A stretch of 64,000 bases of DNA. Origin: Pholiota molesta (taxonomy: Eukaryota; Basidiomycota; Agaricomycetes; Agaricales; Strophariaceae). The notes under the pieces were generated by a model, which saw only the letters and a list, made by a program, of their open reading frames with translations, was not told the DNA's origin and made no database searches. Position 1 is the first letter of the stretch. Each line of letters begins with the position of its first letter. Below are positions 33,071 to 42,147 of the stretch, piece by piece. A program made the position numbers and the translations under genes. The stretch lies in the NCBI GenBank assembly GCA_014925825.1, contig JACGCK010000006.1, forward strand, positions 620,001-684,000, read 5' to 3'.

Positions 33071-33332
33071 TGTTAGAGTTGCCTGTTTCAGTCTCAGCTG
33101 ATGTGGTCACATGTGATCACATGACACACATGTATATAGCTCTAGAACGATGTCTGGAGTCCTTAGTTACTCACTTCGGACTCCAGGCAAGTAGCTAGCT
33201 CTGTTCTCCCTCAATATACTCAGTTACTCACTTCAGACTCCAGGCTCTCATATCCGCTCTGTCTGATACACTGAGATGGCGAAACTCACCCAGCAGGTGT
33301 CTCGTCCATTCCCGAACTCGCCACCATTTACA
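33071..33332 (+). repeat. Copia-B copy 1, 5' LTR (262 bp)
   Basis: TGTTAGAG...CATTTACA, followed by the primer site GGTTATGGGCCCC (33333-33345). It contains two copies of an AGTTACTCACTTC-GACTCCAGGC unit, whereas its own 3' LTR (204 bp) has one. Confidence 0.93.
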
Positions 33333-33537
33333 GGTTATGGGCCCCGTGCACACAGCACTTTAAACTCGTTTTCCAACCACAGTCTCAACTTTCCATTTCC
33401 GCACTCTTGCTCTTTTCGCTCGCACTCGCCGCACCGTTGCTCCTACTGCCATGTCATCGCGTCAGAACATTCATCGCACACCCCCATGCATCTTCTCTTA
33501 ACGCCGCCACGTCATCTCGTTTCGTTCTTGCTCTATC

Positions 33538-34476
33538 ATGGCTTCTTCCTCCCTCCCCACCTTTGCCAAACTCAATGCCTCCAACTACCCAACTTGGTGT
33601 GGTGAAATGCAGGCTTGGCTACGCTCCCAGGGCGTTTGGCGCATCGTTTCCGGTCAATCCAAGGCCCCCACAGTCTCGTCGCCTCCCAAGGACGGAGAAG
33701 AGACTGCACTCGACGCCTGGTACCTCAAATCGGACAAGGCAGCTGGCTACATCTATCTGGCAGTGGATGAGAACCAGAAGATCCACTTTGCGATGATTTC
33801 GGACGATCCAGTGAAGATGTGGGCTGCCCTGGCTGCTGTACACCTCCAGAAACGTCCTGGTGCACGCTTCAATGCCTATGACGACCTCTTTTCGATCAGG
33901 AAGCAGGAAGACGAGACTCTGCAGTCTCTTATGAACAGGGTGGACACAGCTATCAACCGCATTCAGGACCTTCGGCCTAAGGACTTCACCCTCTCCAGTC
34001 TAGATGATGAGCTGGCCAGCATGACACTCATCAGGGCACTTCCAGACGAGTTCAGCGCGTTCGCTTCGTCTCTCCTGCTCTTGGACAAGCTGGAGAAGTC
34101 CACAATTCATCAGGCCTTCATTACAGAGGAGTCCCAACGTCGCCATCGCGCCTCTGTCACTCCCAACGTCTCCTCTGCCCTTGCTGCATCGTCCTCATCC
34201 TCTACAGCCTCCTCCACGCCCGAATGCACGTTCTGCGGCGTTAAATGGCACATCGAAGCGAACTGCAAGAAGTACCTCAAGTTCAAGGAAGATGCACGTG
34301 AAGAGGTCCGTCTCAACCGCTCCAAACCCAAGGGGCACAAAGCGAGGCAAGCGGAGCAAACGACGCCGGAGTTCACTGGAAATGCAAGTGCACTGTCAAC
34401 TTTCGATCCTACCACTCTCCAGAGCGACGCTGACTTCCATTGGCTCGCAGATCCTCCAAAGAACAGCCCGACCTGA
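33538..34476 (+). pseudogene. Copia-B copy 1, gag with zinc knuckle, truncated at protease
   Basis: The ATG at 33538 (MASSSLPTFAKLNASNYPTW) opens a 312-codon Gag. It ends with a CCHC knuckle CTFCGVKWHIEANC at about residues 230-243. The frame reaches FHWLAD, where a Copia protease would continue with its catalytic DTG/DSG motif, but an internal deletion joins it out of frame to integrase-region sequence at about 34450. Gag would assemble cytoplasmic particles; this copy makes no protease. Confidence 0.85.
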
Positions 34477-36071
34477 TTTGCGAGGCATGCTTGGCAGGCA
34501 AAATGACCTCTGCACCATTTCCCAGCTCAACTAGACAATCCCTTGCACCGCTTGAACTCATCCACTCTGACCTTCATGGACCTCTTCCTGTCCCCAGTCC
34601 GGAAGGATATCGCTACTGGATCACTTTCCTGGATGACCGCACCAAACTCCATGCTGTACACTTCCTAAAATGCAAAAGCGACGCATTTGACGTGTTTAAG
34701 ATGTTCAAGGCCTATGCAGAGAACCAGGTGAATGCGAAAATCAAGGCTCTGCAGGATGACAAGGGAGGAGAGTATATGTCGGCCGCATTCCTCAAATTCA
34801 CTGATCAGTGCGGTATGACATGACACCACAGCACCAGGAATTGCCCACAGCAGAACGGAGTCGCAGAGCGTGCTAATCGCACCATTTCTGACCATGCTAC
34901 AGCCATGCTCAACGAATCCAACCTCCCTGCTTCGTTCTGGGCCTATGCGGTCGCCGCCTATGTCCATGTCTGGAATCGCATCCCTACATCGCCTCTGCCT
35001 GGTACAACACCCTACACTGCTTGGTTCAATAAGAAACCGGACATTAGCCATTTCCGAGTCTTTGGGTGCACTGCCTACGTCTATATACAGCAAGACAAGC
35101 GCAAATCGCTCCAATCGCATATGGAGAAGTGCATCTTTGTTGGCTATCCATCTGGCTACAAGGGCTGGCAGTTCTACAATCCGGTCACTAGGAAGTTTAT
35201 CATCTCAGAACGAGCTATCTTCGACGAAAGGAGCTTTCCAGGCCTCAAGCGCACGTCTCCAGTTGACCTGATGCCTGTTGGCACTCCTGCGACCTTCCCA
35301 GACGTACTGGATTCCGGGGGGGATGACAACTGCGTTCCTGAGCCCGAAATCGTGCCAAACGAACCAGATGCATTACCACAGCCTCTCCTAGCACCCAACA
35401 ACGTTCCAGCGGATATTCCGCCACCAGACGAGCCAGCTCCACCCAAACTCGAACAGCTTGACATCGCTCAAGTTGTCGCCTACCTAGCGCGTTTCAACAG
35501 CAATCCAGGTCCGAAACACTGGGCAGCAGTCAAACATCTATTGCGCTATCTCAAGGGAACACTGGAGCACAAGCTGCACTACTCAGGCGAGCTGGGTCCG
35601 GACATGTTCACCACCTACTGCGACGCATCTCATGGCGATTGCAAAGACACCGGACGCTCTACAGGTGGTTATGTGACTCTCATGGCTGGTGGTGCGATTG
35701 GCTGGAGCAGCAAACTGCAGGGAATCGTCGCTCTCTCCACTACTGAAGCAGAGTTCATTGCAGCTGTTGAAGCAGGCAAGGAGATCGCTTGGATGCGCAA
35801 CATTCTGCGCAAATTTGGCTACACCATTGACGTCCCTTCCACTCTATACATTGACAACCAATCTGCTATCAGTGTCTCCAAGAATCCTGAGCACCATGGA
35901 CGCATGAAGCACCTTGATCTGTGCTTCTACTGGCTTCGAGATGCTGTTAATGACAAAATCATCCTTCCTTCCTATATCCCTACTGCTGAGCAAGTTGCAG
36001 ATATTCTCACCAAGGCTCTACCAGCTACCAAAGTCCAATTCTGCAGAGAGCAGATGGGCATTTATCCTTAG
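34440..36071 (+). pseudogene. Copia-B copy 1, integrase and RNase H remnant
   Basis: The frame carries CEACLAGKM, the integrase start HSDLHGP and DDKGGEYMS. A premature TGA at 34821-34823 follows; the same frame then resumes (NGVAERANR; from 34905 LNESNLPASFWAYAVAAYVH). At about 35459 a second deletion fuses PPKLEQ to DIAQVVAYLARF, removing essentially the whole reverse transcriptase. RNase H follows (YCDASHGDCKDTGRS, ALSTTEAEFIAAVEAG). It ends at the CTTT-rich stretch (36078-36107) and polypurine tract ATCATGGGGGGA. Confidence 0.9.
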
Positions 36072-36128
36072 AGTATCTTTCTTTCTTTCTTTCTCTTTCT
36101 TTCTGAGACTGTTGAGATCATGGGGGGA

Positions 36129-36332
36129 TGTTAGAGTTGCCTAGTTCAGTCTCAGCTGATGTAGTCACATGTGATCACATGACACACATGTATGTAGCTG
36201 TAGAACACCTTCTGGAGTCCTTAGTTACTCACTTCGGACTCCAGGCATTCATTGCCGCTCTGTCTGATACACTGAGATGGCAAAACTCACCCAGCAGGTG
36301 TCTTGTACCGTCCCGAACTCGCCACCTTTCAC
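36129..36332 (+). repeat. Copia-B copy 1, 3' LTR (204 bp)
   Basis: TGTTAGAG...CACCTTTCACA. It is identical in layout to the LTR at 48063-48266 and shares its downstream flank, so it belongs to a duplicated block. Confidence 0.92.
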
Positions 36333-36660
36333 ACTTTCCTCACCAGCCACAAAATCACGCTACTAGACCTGGTGAACTGACTCATATCGATCTCTGGGGT
36401 AAGTGTCAGACTGTGTCCATTCATGGGTAACCAATACTATATTTGTTTCATGGATGATTACATGTGGCATGTACACCTGCGGTTTCTAAAATTAAAAACA
36501 GAAGCTGTTCAGAAGATCAAAGACTATTTAACTTCATTAAAGACTAATAATAAACAGCTGCACACTATTCATGTAGATGGTGGAGGCGAGTTCATAAATC
36601 ATGAGCTTCGTGAATGGTGTCAGCGTCAAGGCATCGAAATCACAGGATTGCTGTTGCACT
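36333..36660 (+). pseudogene. Copia integrase fragment of a third family
   Basis: Open pieces encode PGELTHIDLWGK, then (after a frame change) GNQYYICFMDDYMWHVHLRF, LKTNNKQLHTIHVDGGGEF and REWCQRQGIEI: the first and second Asp regions of a Copia integrase unlike Copia-A or Copia-B. The fragment stops at 36660. An exact copy is at 48267-48594. Confidence 0.8.
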
Positions 36661-36822
36661 AGGTAGGTGACAACTTGAGTGATGTCACTGCAAGTCATGG
36701 AGGCAAGATACTGGAGGGAACCAACGCAGCTGAGGTAGGAACATTTTGCATAAATTCGATGTCAGCTGGGGTTAAAGTGCCCATTTCTGTCATCAGAATG
36801 CATCCAGGAATCATGGGAGTTT
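36661..36822 (-). pseudogene. Copia-B reverse transcriptase fragment
   Basis: About 80% similar to 53670-53832 of the full minus-strand Copia-B (end of RT to start of RNase H; SLQYLASM region). It is joined directly to a poly(T) run. Confidence 0.75.
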
Positions 36823-36957
36823 TCTTTTTTTTTTTTTTTTTTTGAGTCAAGTCCTCATGCCCCTGAAGGGGGCACAAAGCTTTGGGGGGTGCAAAGAATC
36901 TTTATTGTGGTGGGTAGCAGCCCACACCTACTAACTACTACAAGCTAGTGATCGGCA
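36823..36957 (-). mobile_element. Short poly(A) retroposon-like sequence (minus strand)
   Basis: A run of about 17 T precedes sequence which, read on the minus strand, contains AATAAAGATTC and ends in the poly(A). This is the form of a SINE or other LINE-mobilised insertion. No target duplication identified. Confidence 0.45.
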
Positions 36958-37085
36958 TGGGTAACCCGCAGGTACCTTTGCACCCTCACCCGCTAAACCC
37001 TCCACCCGAAGTACGGGTCGCAGGTTTGATGGGGTTTGAGGGTCTCAAAACCCGCATGGGTCAGCACCATGGGTAAGTACCCTCA
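36958..37085. repeat. ACCCGC / GGTACC motif cluster
   Basis: Repeated ACCCGCAGGTACC, CACCCGC, TACGGGTCGCAGG and CATGGGTAAG motifs in both orientations; related to the array at 24589-24830. Confidence 0.45.
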
Positions 37086-37519
37086 AGCATCTGCATAACA
37101 CAGAGGCTGCCATTGCCCTCCTTGTGTATGCAGATGGCTGGGTGTACTGCCATGGTACCTCCTGAGGATGGTGCACCTGCAGTGTTGCCGTGCCCGTGCA
37201 AGCTGCTGATTGCCTCTGCAAATGCAAATGCAAGCCCCACGGATGTGCTGAGCATGCACCACTGCGCACCCACCACCAACCTTCATGAGGTGCTAAATAA
37301 TGCCCTTGGCTGGACTGGCAGGAGCACTGGGGGGCAAGGGTGGCAGGCTGCTTGGGTGGTGGGGTCGGGCTGGCGGGGCAACTGGGCAGTGGTTTTGTCA
37401 GTGGGAGTAGAGCATTTGAGGAAGAGATGCTGTGCACATCCTTAGTGGGGGTCACTTGATATGGATGACCTGGGTTTAGCCATTGTCATGCTTCATCAAC
37501 TGTGCACCTGTTATTTGCA
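37086..37519. other. No supported gene
   Basis: GC-rich with overlapping open frames on both strands but no recognisable domain. Duplicated at 49020-49453. Confidence 0.35.
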
Positions 37520-37620
37520 TGTTGTCCATCCATCGTTATGTTTGCATGTTGTCTATTGTCATGTTCACGTGTTGTCTGTCATTGTGTTCACACATTGTCC
37601 ACCATTATCCTTGCTTGTCA
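37515..37620 (+). repeat. Degenerate 23-27 bp tandem repeat
   Basis: About four units of the type CATGTTGTCyATyrTCrTGTTCA. Duplicated at 49449-49554. Confidence 0.6.
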
Positions 37621-37865
37621 TTGTAGTTTGCTGATCAGCATGGTAAGAGTGGGGGTTGTGGCATTGCGCTGCCCAAGATAGACCTGTGAAGGGAGAGGGG
37701 TCAGTGGAGGAACAAGGGTGGTGGCTGCGATGCACCTTGAGGATCTCCCGCTCCTCGGGTCTTCCCTTCACTATCCAGCACCCACTGTGTCCCACTCGCA
37801 TCGCAGATTCTGGCCCATATCCCTCATTGGAGGGGAGGGGCACACGGGTGTGAAGAAGGGTGCTT

Positions 37866-38019
37866 AGTGATTGAACAGCCTTGTCTGTTAATATTCTACA
37901 TAAGGTCATGGCTATTACCCAGATAAAAATATTGCATCCAGAGAGGTAACTACCCACCTCACCTAGGTGACTTTGAATAATTCCGCTCTTTCCTGGTGCT
38001 CACTCACTGCTGGTCACTG
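37866..38019. repeat. Terminus of the fold-back family, cut by Copia-B
   Basis: Starts CAGCCTTGTCTGTTAATATT, matching the left end of the palindromic element at 27018 for about 120 bp, then stops at the Copia-B LTR (38020). Duplicated at 49800-49953. Confidence 0.8.
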
Positions 38020-38281
38020 TGTTAGAGTTGCCTGTTTCAGTCTCAGCTGATGTGGTCACATGTGATCACATGACACACATGTATATAGCTGTAGAACGAT
38101 GTCTGGAGTCCTTAGTTACTCACTTCGGACTCCAGGCAAGTAGCTAGCTCTGTTCTCCCTCAATATACTCAGTTACTCACTTCGGACTCCAGGCTCTCAT
38201 AGCCGCTCTGTCTGATACACTTAGACGGCGAAACTCACCCAGCAGGTGTCTCGTACCGTCCCGAACTCGCCACCTTCCACA
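38020..38281 (+). repeat. Copia-B copy 2, 5' LTR (262 bp)
   Basis: TGTTAGAG...CACCTTCCACA, followed by primer site GGTTATGGGCCC (38282) and leader. The leader is interrupted at 38394 by the Gypsy element. Confidence 0.95.
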
Positions 38282-38389
38282 GGTTATGGGCCCTGTGCAC
38301 ACAGCGCTTTAAACTCGTTTTCCAACAACAGTCTCAACTTTCCATTTCCACACTCTCGCTCGTTTCGCTCGTACTCGATGCACCGTTGC

Positions 38390-38394
38390 TCCTA
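38390..38394. repeat. Gypsy (+) target duplication, left
   Basis: TCCTA here and at 44351-44355; the Copia-B leader is continuous across the pair. Confidence 0.95.
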
Positions 38395-38537
38395 TGTTAT
38401 GATCAAGTCCGTAGTTAGTCATGTGTTTTGTCTCACCTAGCTTACTTAGTCCGTATGTAGCTCATTTGTACGTCTCGTCGAAACAACGCGCATCCTTACT
38501 CGTTATTCACGTCCTCGCCAAGTCCCTGACCGTAACA
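38395..38537 (+). repeat. Gypsy (+) 5' LTR (143 bp)
   Basis: TGTTATGATCAAG...GACCGTAACA. Matches 44100-44242 with one visible substitution (near 38455). LTR nucleotides 83-92 (38477-38486, GTCGAAACAA) are complementary to the primer site. Confidence 0.97.
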
Positions 38538-38539
38538 GT

Positions 38540-38549
38540 TTGTTTCGAC
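38540..38549 (+). promoter_or_regulatory. Gypsy putative self-priming primer-binding site
   Basis: TTGTTTCGAC lies 2 nt after the LTR and is the exact reverse complement of GTCGAAACAA inside the same LTR (38477-38486). Tf1/sushi-type chromoviruses prime reverse transcription with the folded 5' end of their own RNA, so the transcript start is predicted near 38477. No tRNA match was apparent. Confidence 0.65.
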
Positions 38550-38612
38550 CACAACCTAAAAGCTTATCTCGTCTATTTTTGTCTATCTCGCTTCTATCGC
38601 CCTTTTTGCACA

Positions 38613-39716
38613 ATGTCAATGCATGGTGACACCGAGGCCCAAATGCCTGATGTGTCTCAGGGCATTCCTGCTCCCCAATCCTCTTCTCCTTCGCCCACTG
38701 AAGCTGAAGAGCGTAGGACGCTCTGGCACGCCATCTACGGCCTTGGTCACAACTTCGAAGCGTTCGTCACCCGCCAGGCTGATGAAACTACCGGCAATCG
38801 CGCCGCGCTATCCGCAATTGTCGAATGGCTCAATTTGCATCAAGCGCCCGCGGCGCCGGCACCCGTTGCGCCCGCCGTGCCTTCTGGCGGTGCTCCCCGT
38901 GTCCGCGAGCCTCGCATGTTCGATGGAACGGCTCAGCAGGTTGATCCCTTCGTGCGTGAAATTTCAAATTCTTTGTTTCTCCAACGCCGTGCTCTCGTTA
39001 CAAGCAAAGACAAATGTTTGTACTTCGGGTTCTATCTTAAGGATGGATCCCCGAGTGCGTGGTATACTTCCATTGAGAAGAACCACCCTGAGCTCATGGA
39101 AAATTATGATTTATTCCTCACTTCATTCAAAAAACATTTTGAAGATTCGGATCGCTATGCGACTGCTTTAGCTAAGCTTCGCAAACTCAAGCAGGCTCCG
39201 GGATCGGCATCTAATTATGCGTCGCGTTTCCGCGAGCTCTCTTGGGAACTTGATCTGACGGATCAAACGGCGATTCAGATGTTTTATGACGGTCTCAAGG
39301 ACAATGTCAAGGACGCTCTGGCTGTTGCTTTACTCACCGATGTTCCTTCGGAACTCGATGATTATGTTAAGCTTGTCATTAATATTGACAACAAGCTTCA
39401 TCATCGCAACCTTGAACGCCAGAATGGATCTTCTAAGGCCCCTAAGCCTTATTTCCCTCAGCTTCCTAACAATTCTCGTCCTTCCACCAACGCTCCTGCG
39501 GCTTCATCGTCAAACAACGATGTTGTCCCAATGGAGGTTGACGCGATTAAGCGTGGACCTATCACTCCGAGCGAACGCGAGCGTCGTCGCAAGGAAGGTT
39601 TATGTTTTTATTGCGGTCAAGGCAAACACACCGTCCATGACTGTCCCAATATGTCTGACGTTGCCAAGCGTAAATATACGCAAAAGTCCAAAGCTTCTCC
39701 TTCAGGAAAAGCTTGA
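38613..39716 (+). CDS. Gypsy (+) Gag (367 aa)
   Basis: The ATG at 38613 (MSMHGDTEAQMPD) opens an intact frame. A Pro/Ala-rich stretch lies at about 90-110, followed by the retrotransposon Gag core (PRMFDGTAQQVDPFVREI, SPSAWYTSIEKNHPE, FRELSWELDLTDQTAIQMFYDGL). A CCHC zinc knuckle CFYCGQGKHTVHDC lies at about 331-344, with a basic C-terminus. Pol begins in the -1 frame overlapping the stop (frame open at 39713). No canonical slippery heptamer is evident, so how Pol is expressed is open. The copy at 61376-62479 (-) differs by only a few residues. Confidence 0.93.
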   Translation: MSMHGDTEAQMPDVSQGIPAPQSSSPSPTEAEERRTLWHAIYGLGHNFEAFVTRQADETTGNRAALSAIVEWLNLHQAPAAPAPVAPAVPSGGAPRVREPRMFDGTAQQVDPFVREISNSLFLQRRALVTSKDKCLYFGFYLKDGSPSAWYTSIEKNHPELMENYDLFLTSFKKHFEDSDRYATALAKLRKLKQAPGSASNYASRFRELSWELDLTDQTAIQMFYDGLKDNVKDALAVALLTDVPSELDDYVKLVINIDNKLHHRNLERQNGSSKAPKPYFPQLPNNSRPSTNAPAASSSNNDVVPMEVDAIKRGPITPSERERRRKEGLCFYCGQGKHTVHDCPNMSDVAKRKYTQKSKASPSGKA

Positions 39717-40884
39717 CCGGTAGCCCATCTTCACCAGTCCCAGGGCTACCGGATACAGATGTAGGGACTCATCTCTCACCTTCGGAGCCCATCCACCACG
39801 TCCAGCTCAATAATGGACAGTGGATTGCCTTCTCGTCTATTCCGTCTCCTTCTTATATTTTTGCCTCGCTTCGTGATTCGACTTCTCCTGATCATTTCTT
39901 TATCAATATTACTCTAAATTTCCCAAATCGAAAATCTATCTCTACTTATGCTCTTATTGACTGCGGCGCTTCCGCGTCTTGTATTTCGGAAGACTTTTGT
40001 AATCGACATTCACTTCCTCGTCGATCAAAAGATGTACCAATTCCTATTCTCGCTGTGGACAATCGTCCTATAGCTTCCGGTCTTGTAACCCAAGACGTTT
40101 TGACTCAACTTTCCATGGACCGACATTCAGAGAATATCTCTTTGAGTGTTGTTTCCGTGGCTTTTCCCATAATTCTGGGTCTTGATTGGCTTTTCCCATA
40201 ATTCTGGGTCTTGATTGGCTTAAACGCCATAATCCAGACATCGACTGGAATAATCCAGATCTTACTCTCTCATGTTGTGGGCTTTCACGCTCACCTGTCT
40301 ACGTTCCTGCGAGAGGCTCCGGTCTTGATCGCCTACCTCCTCGGAATACTCTTCACGAGTGTTCAATTACCACCGCCGGATTAGGCCTCGGTCTACATCG
40401 CGGTTCCTTGACTTCTTGTTCTCCACGTTCAAAGCCGTCCCCTGCGACGTCTCCTTTCGAACATGATTCCGAAATATCTCTTTCGCCTTCGCCTACGTAT
40501 CTCTCGTATCTCACGAAGTGGACCGGCTTCGGTCGCTCTTCTTTTGAGAATCCTTTGCCCTCTCGTAAACCTGATATCTCCATTTCGAATCCTCATCGCT
40601 TTGCTAAATATTCTAAAAATTCTCCTGTTACTGCTCTTCGTTTTGTGCCTACAAATTCTCCCGCCTACGTCGCTGCGACTTCTTCTCTCGCAGATGACAT
40701 TTCCGAATCCAAAGACCCTCTTCCGTCTACAGATTCTTCTCCATTTGTTCCTGGAAAATATATGGCTTGGGCCAACACCGTTTTCTCCTCGACTAAGGTC
40801 GATAACCTTCCTCCTCATCGTCCTTATGATTGCGCTATCGACATTGAGGAGGGGAAGGATCCTCCTTTTGGTCCTATGTATTGA
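39713..40884 (+). pseudogene. Gypsy (+) pol part 1: aspartic protease and linker
   Basis: The frame from 39713 carries the retropepsin core ALIDCGASASCISEDFC (Asp-Cys-Gly instead of the usual D-S/T-G) and ILGLDWL. A 29-bp tandem duplication (about 40159-40216, unit starting CTTTTCCCATAATTC) shifts the frame, giving a stop at 40201. The original frame resumes around 40186 and runs through the Ser/Pro-rich linker to an in-frame TGA at 40882, where Ser (TCA) would be expected before [13 protein letters not shown]. Both lesions are shared with the minus-strand copy. Confidence 0.85.
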
Positions 40885-42063
40885 CTCACCCAGGATGAGC
40901 AAAAGGCGCTCTCCGAATACGTGGATGAACACGTCAAGAAAGGGTTCATCCGCCGTTCGACGTCTTCAGCGGCCTCTCCCATCCTTTTCACCAAACGTAA
41001 AACGGGCGATCTCCGTCTTTGCATGGACTATCGTGGTCTCAACGCCATCACAAAGAAAAACAGGTATCCTCTCCCCCATATTGATGATCTTCTCGACCGC
41101 ACTCGCGGATGCAAACTCTTCACGGTCCTCGACCTGAAGAATGCTTTTAATCTTATTCGTATTCGCGCTGGCGACGAGTGGAAAACTGCTTTCCGGACCT
41201 CTCTAGGTCTTTATGAGTACCTCATCATGCCATTTGGGTTGACCAATGCCCCCGCGACCTTTCAAGCTTTCATTCAGGACACGTTACGTGACTACGTCGG
41301 CGTGTTCTGCGTCGTTTACCTTGACGATATTCTTATCTTTTCTCGCACCCAAGACAAGCATGACGCTCAAGTCAAGCTCGTCCTCGACCGTCTTCGCGAC
41401 GCGCAGCTCTTTGCTAACACAAAGAAATGTGAGTTCAATAAAACAGAGGTCGAGTATCTCGGGTATCTTCTCGGTGCTGACGGCATCAAGATGAACCCAA
41501 AGAAACTTTCCACCATTGCTGAGTGGCCGGCTCCTCATGCCACTCGCGATATTCAATCATTTTTGGGCTTTACCAATTTTTATCGTCGTTTTATTCCTCA
41601 TTATGCTTCAATCGCCCTCCCATTAAATTCTCTCACACATAAAAACGCGACTTTCTCTTATTCTGATGTTGCGCATGACGTGTTTGAAAAGCTCAAGCGC
41701 GCTTTCACTTCTTATCCCGTTCTCTATCACTTCGATCCCTCTAGACCTGCTACTCTCGCCACAGACGCATCTGATTTTGCTCTGTCTGGCATCCTTCAAC
41801 AACCCGACGATGATGGCCAACTTCATCCCGTCGCGTACCATTCTCGCAAGTTCTCCCCTTCCGAAATTAACTATGAAGTTCATGACAAGGAACTTCTCGC
41901 TATCGTGGATTCCTTCCGTGACATGCGACCGTGGTTAATGGGAACTTCACACCCCATCTCGGTCATTTGTGACCACAAAAATCTTGAGTATTTTATGTCT
42001 TCTCATGTTCTTAATCGCCGTCAAGCTCGGTGGTCTATGTTTCTTTCCGAGTTCGATTTTTGA
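40885..42063 (+). pseudogene. Gypsy (+) pol part 2: reverse transcriptase and RNase H
   Basis: An open frame with the Ty3/Gypsy RT blocks [69 protein letters not shown] and the catalytic [11 protein letters not shown]. RNase H follows: LATDASDFALSGIL, AYHSRKFSPSEINYEVHDKELLAIV, SDHKNLEYF-type (here CDHKNLEYFM), RQARWSMFLSEF. A TGA at 42061-42063 ends it where the frame should continue into LDWAPGSKNVADASSRR. Confidence 0.93.
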
Positions 42064-42128
42064 CTCGATTGGGCTCCTGGTTCCAAGAACGTCGCTGACG
42101 CTTCGTCGCGACGTCCAGACTATTTCCC

Positions 42129-42143
42129 TAAAAAGGGAGATGA
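42129..42143 (+). promoter_or_regulatory. Gypsy internal (central) polypurine tract
   Basis: TAAAAAGGGAGATGA is an exact 15-nt copy of the tract before the 3' LTR (44085-44099) and sits between the RNase H and integrase regions. By analogy with the central polypurine tracts of Ty1 and lentiviruses it could prime a second plus strand. The minus-strand element has it at 58951-58965. Confidence 0.6.
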
Positions 42144-42147
42144 CGTC

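Noticed and set aside
33066..36337. Target duplication for Copia-B copy 1
   Set aside because: Flanking pentamers (TCCCC left, CTTTC right) do not match, as expected if an end was exchanged by recombination.
37045..37455. 136-codon minus frame and 110-codon plus frame in the spacer
   Set aside because: Overlapping GC-rich shadows with no domain; identical in the duplicate at 48979-49389 only because the block is duplicated.
37515..37620. Tandem repeat as a CRISPR-like array
   Set aside because: Units are degenerate and contiguous without spacers, in a eukaryotic genome.
40429..41137. Open frames of 160-225 codons overlapping the Gypsy linker and RT
   Set aside because: They are out of frame with the RT and mirrored in the minus copy; coding signal belongs to the pol frame.
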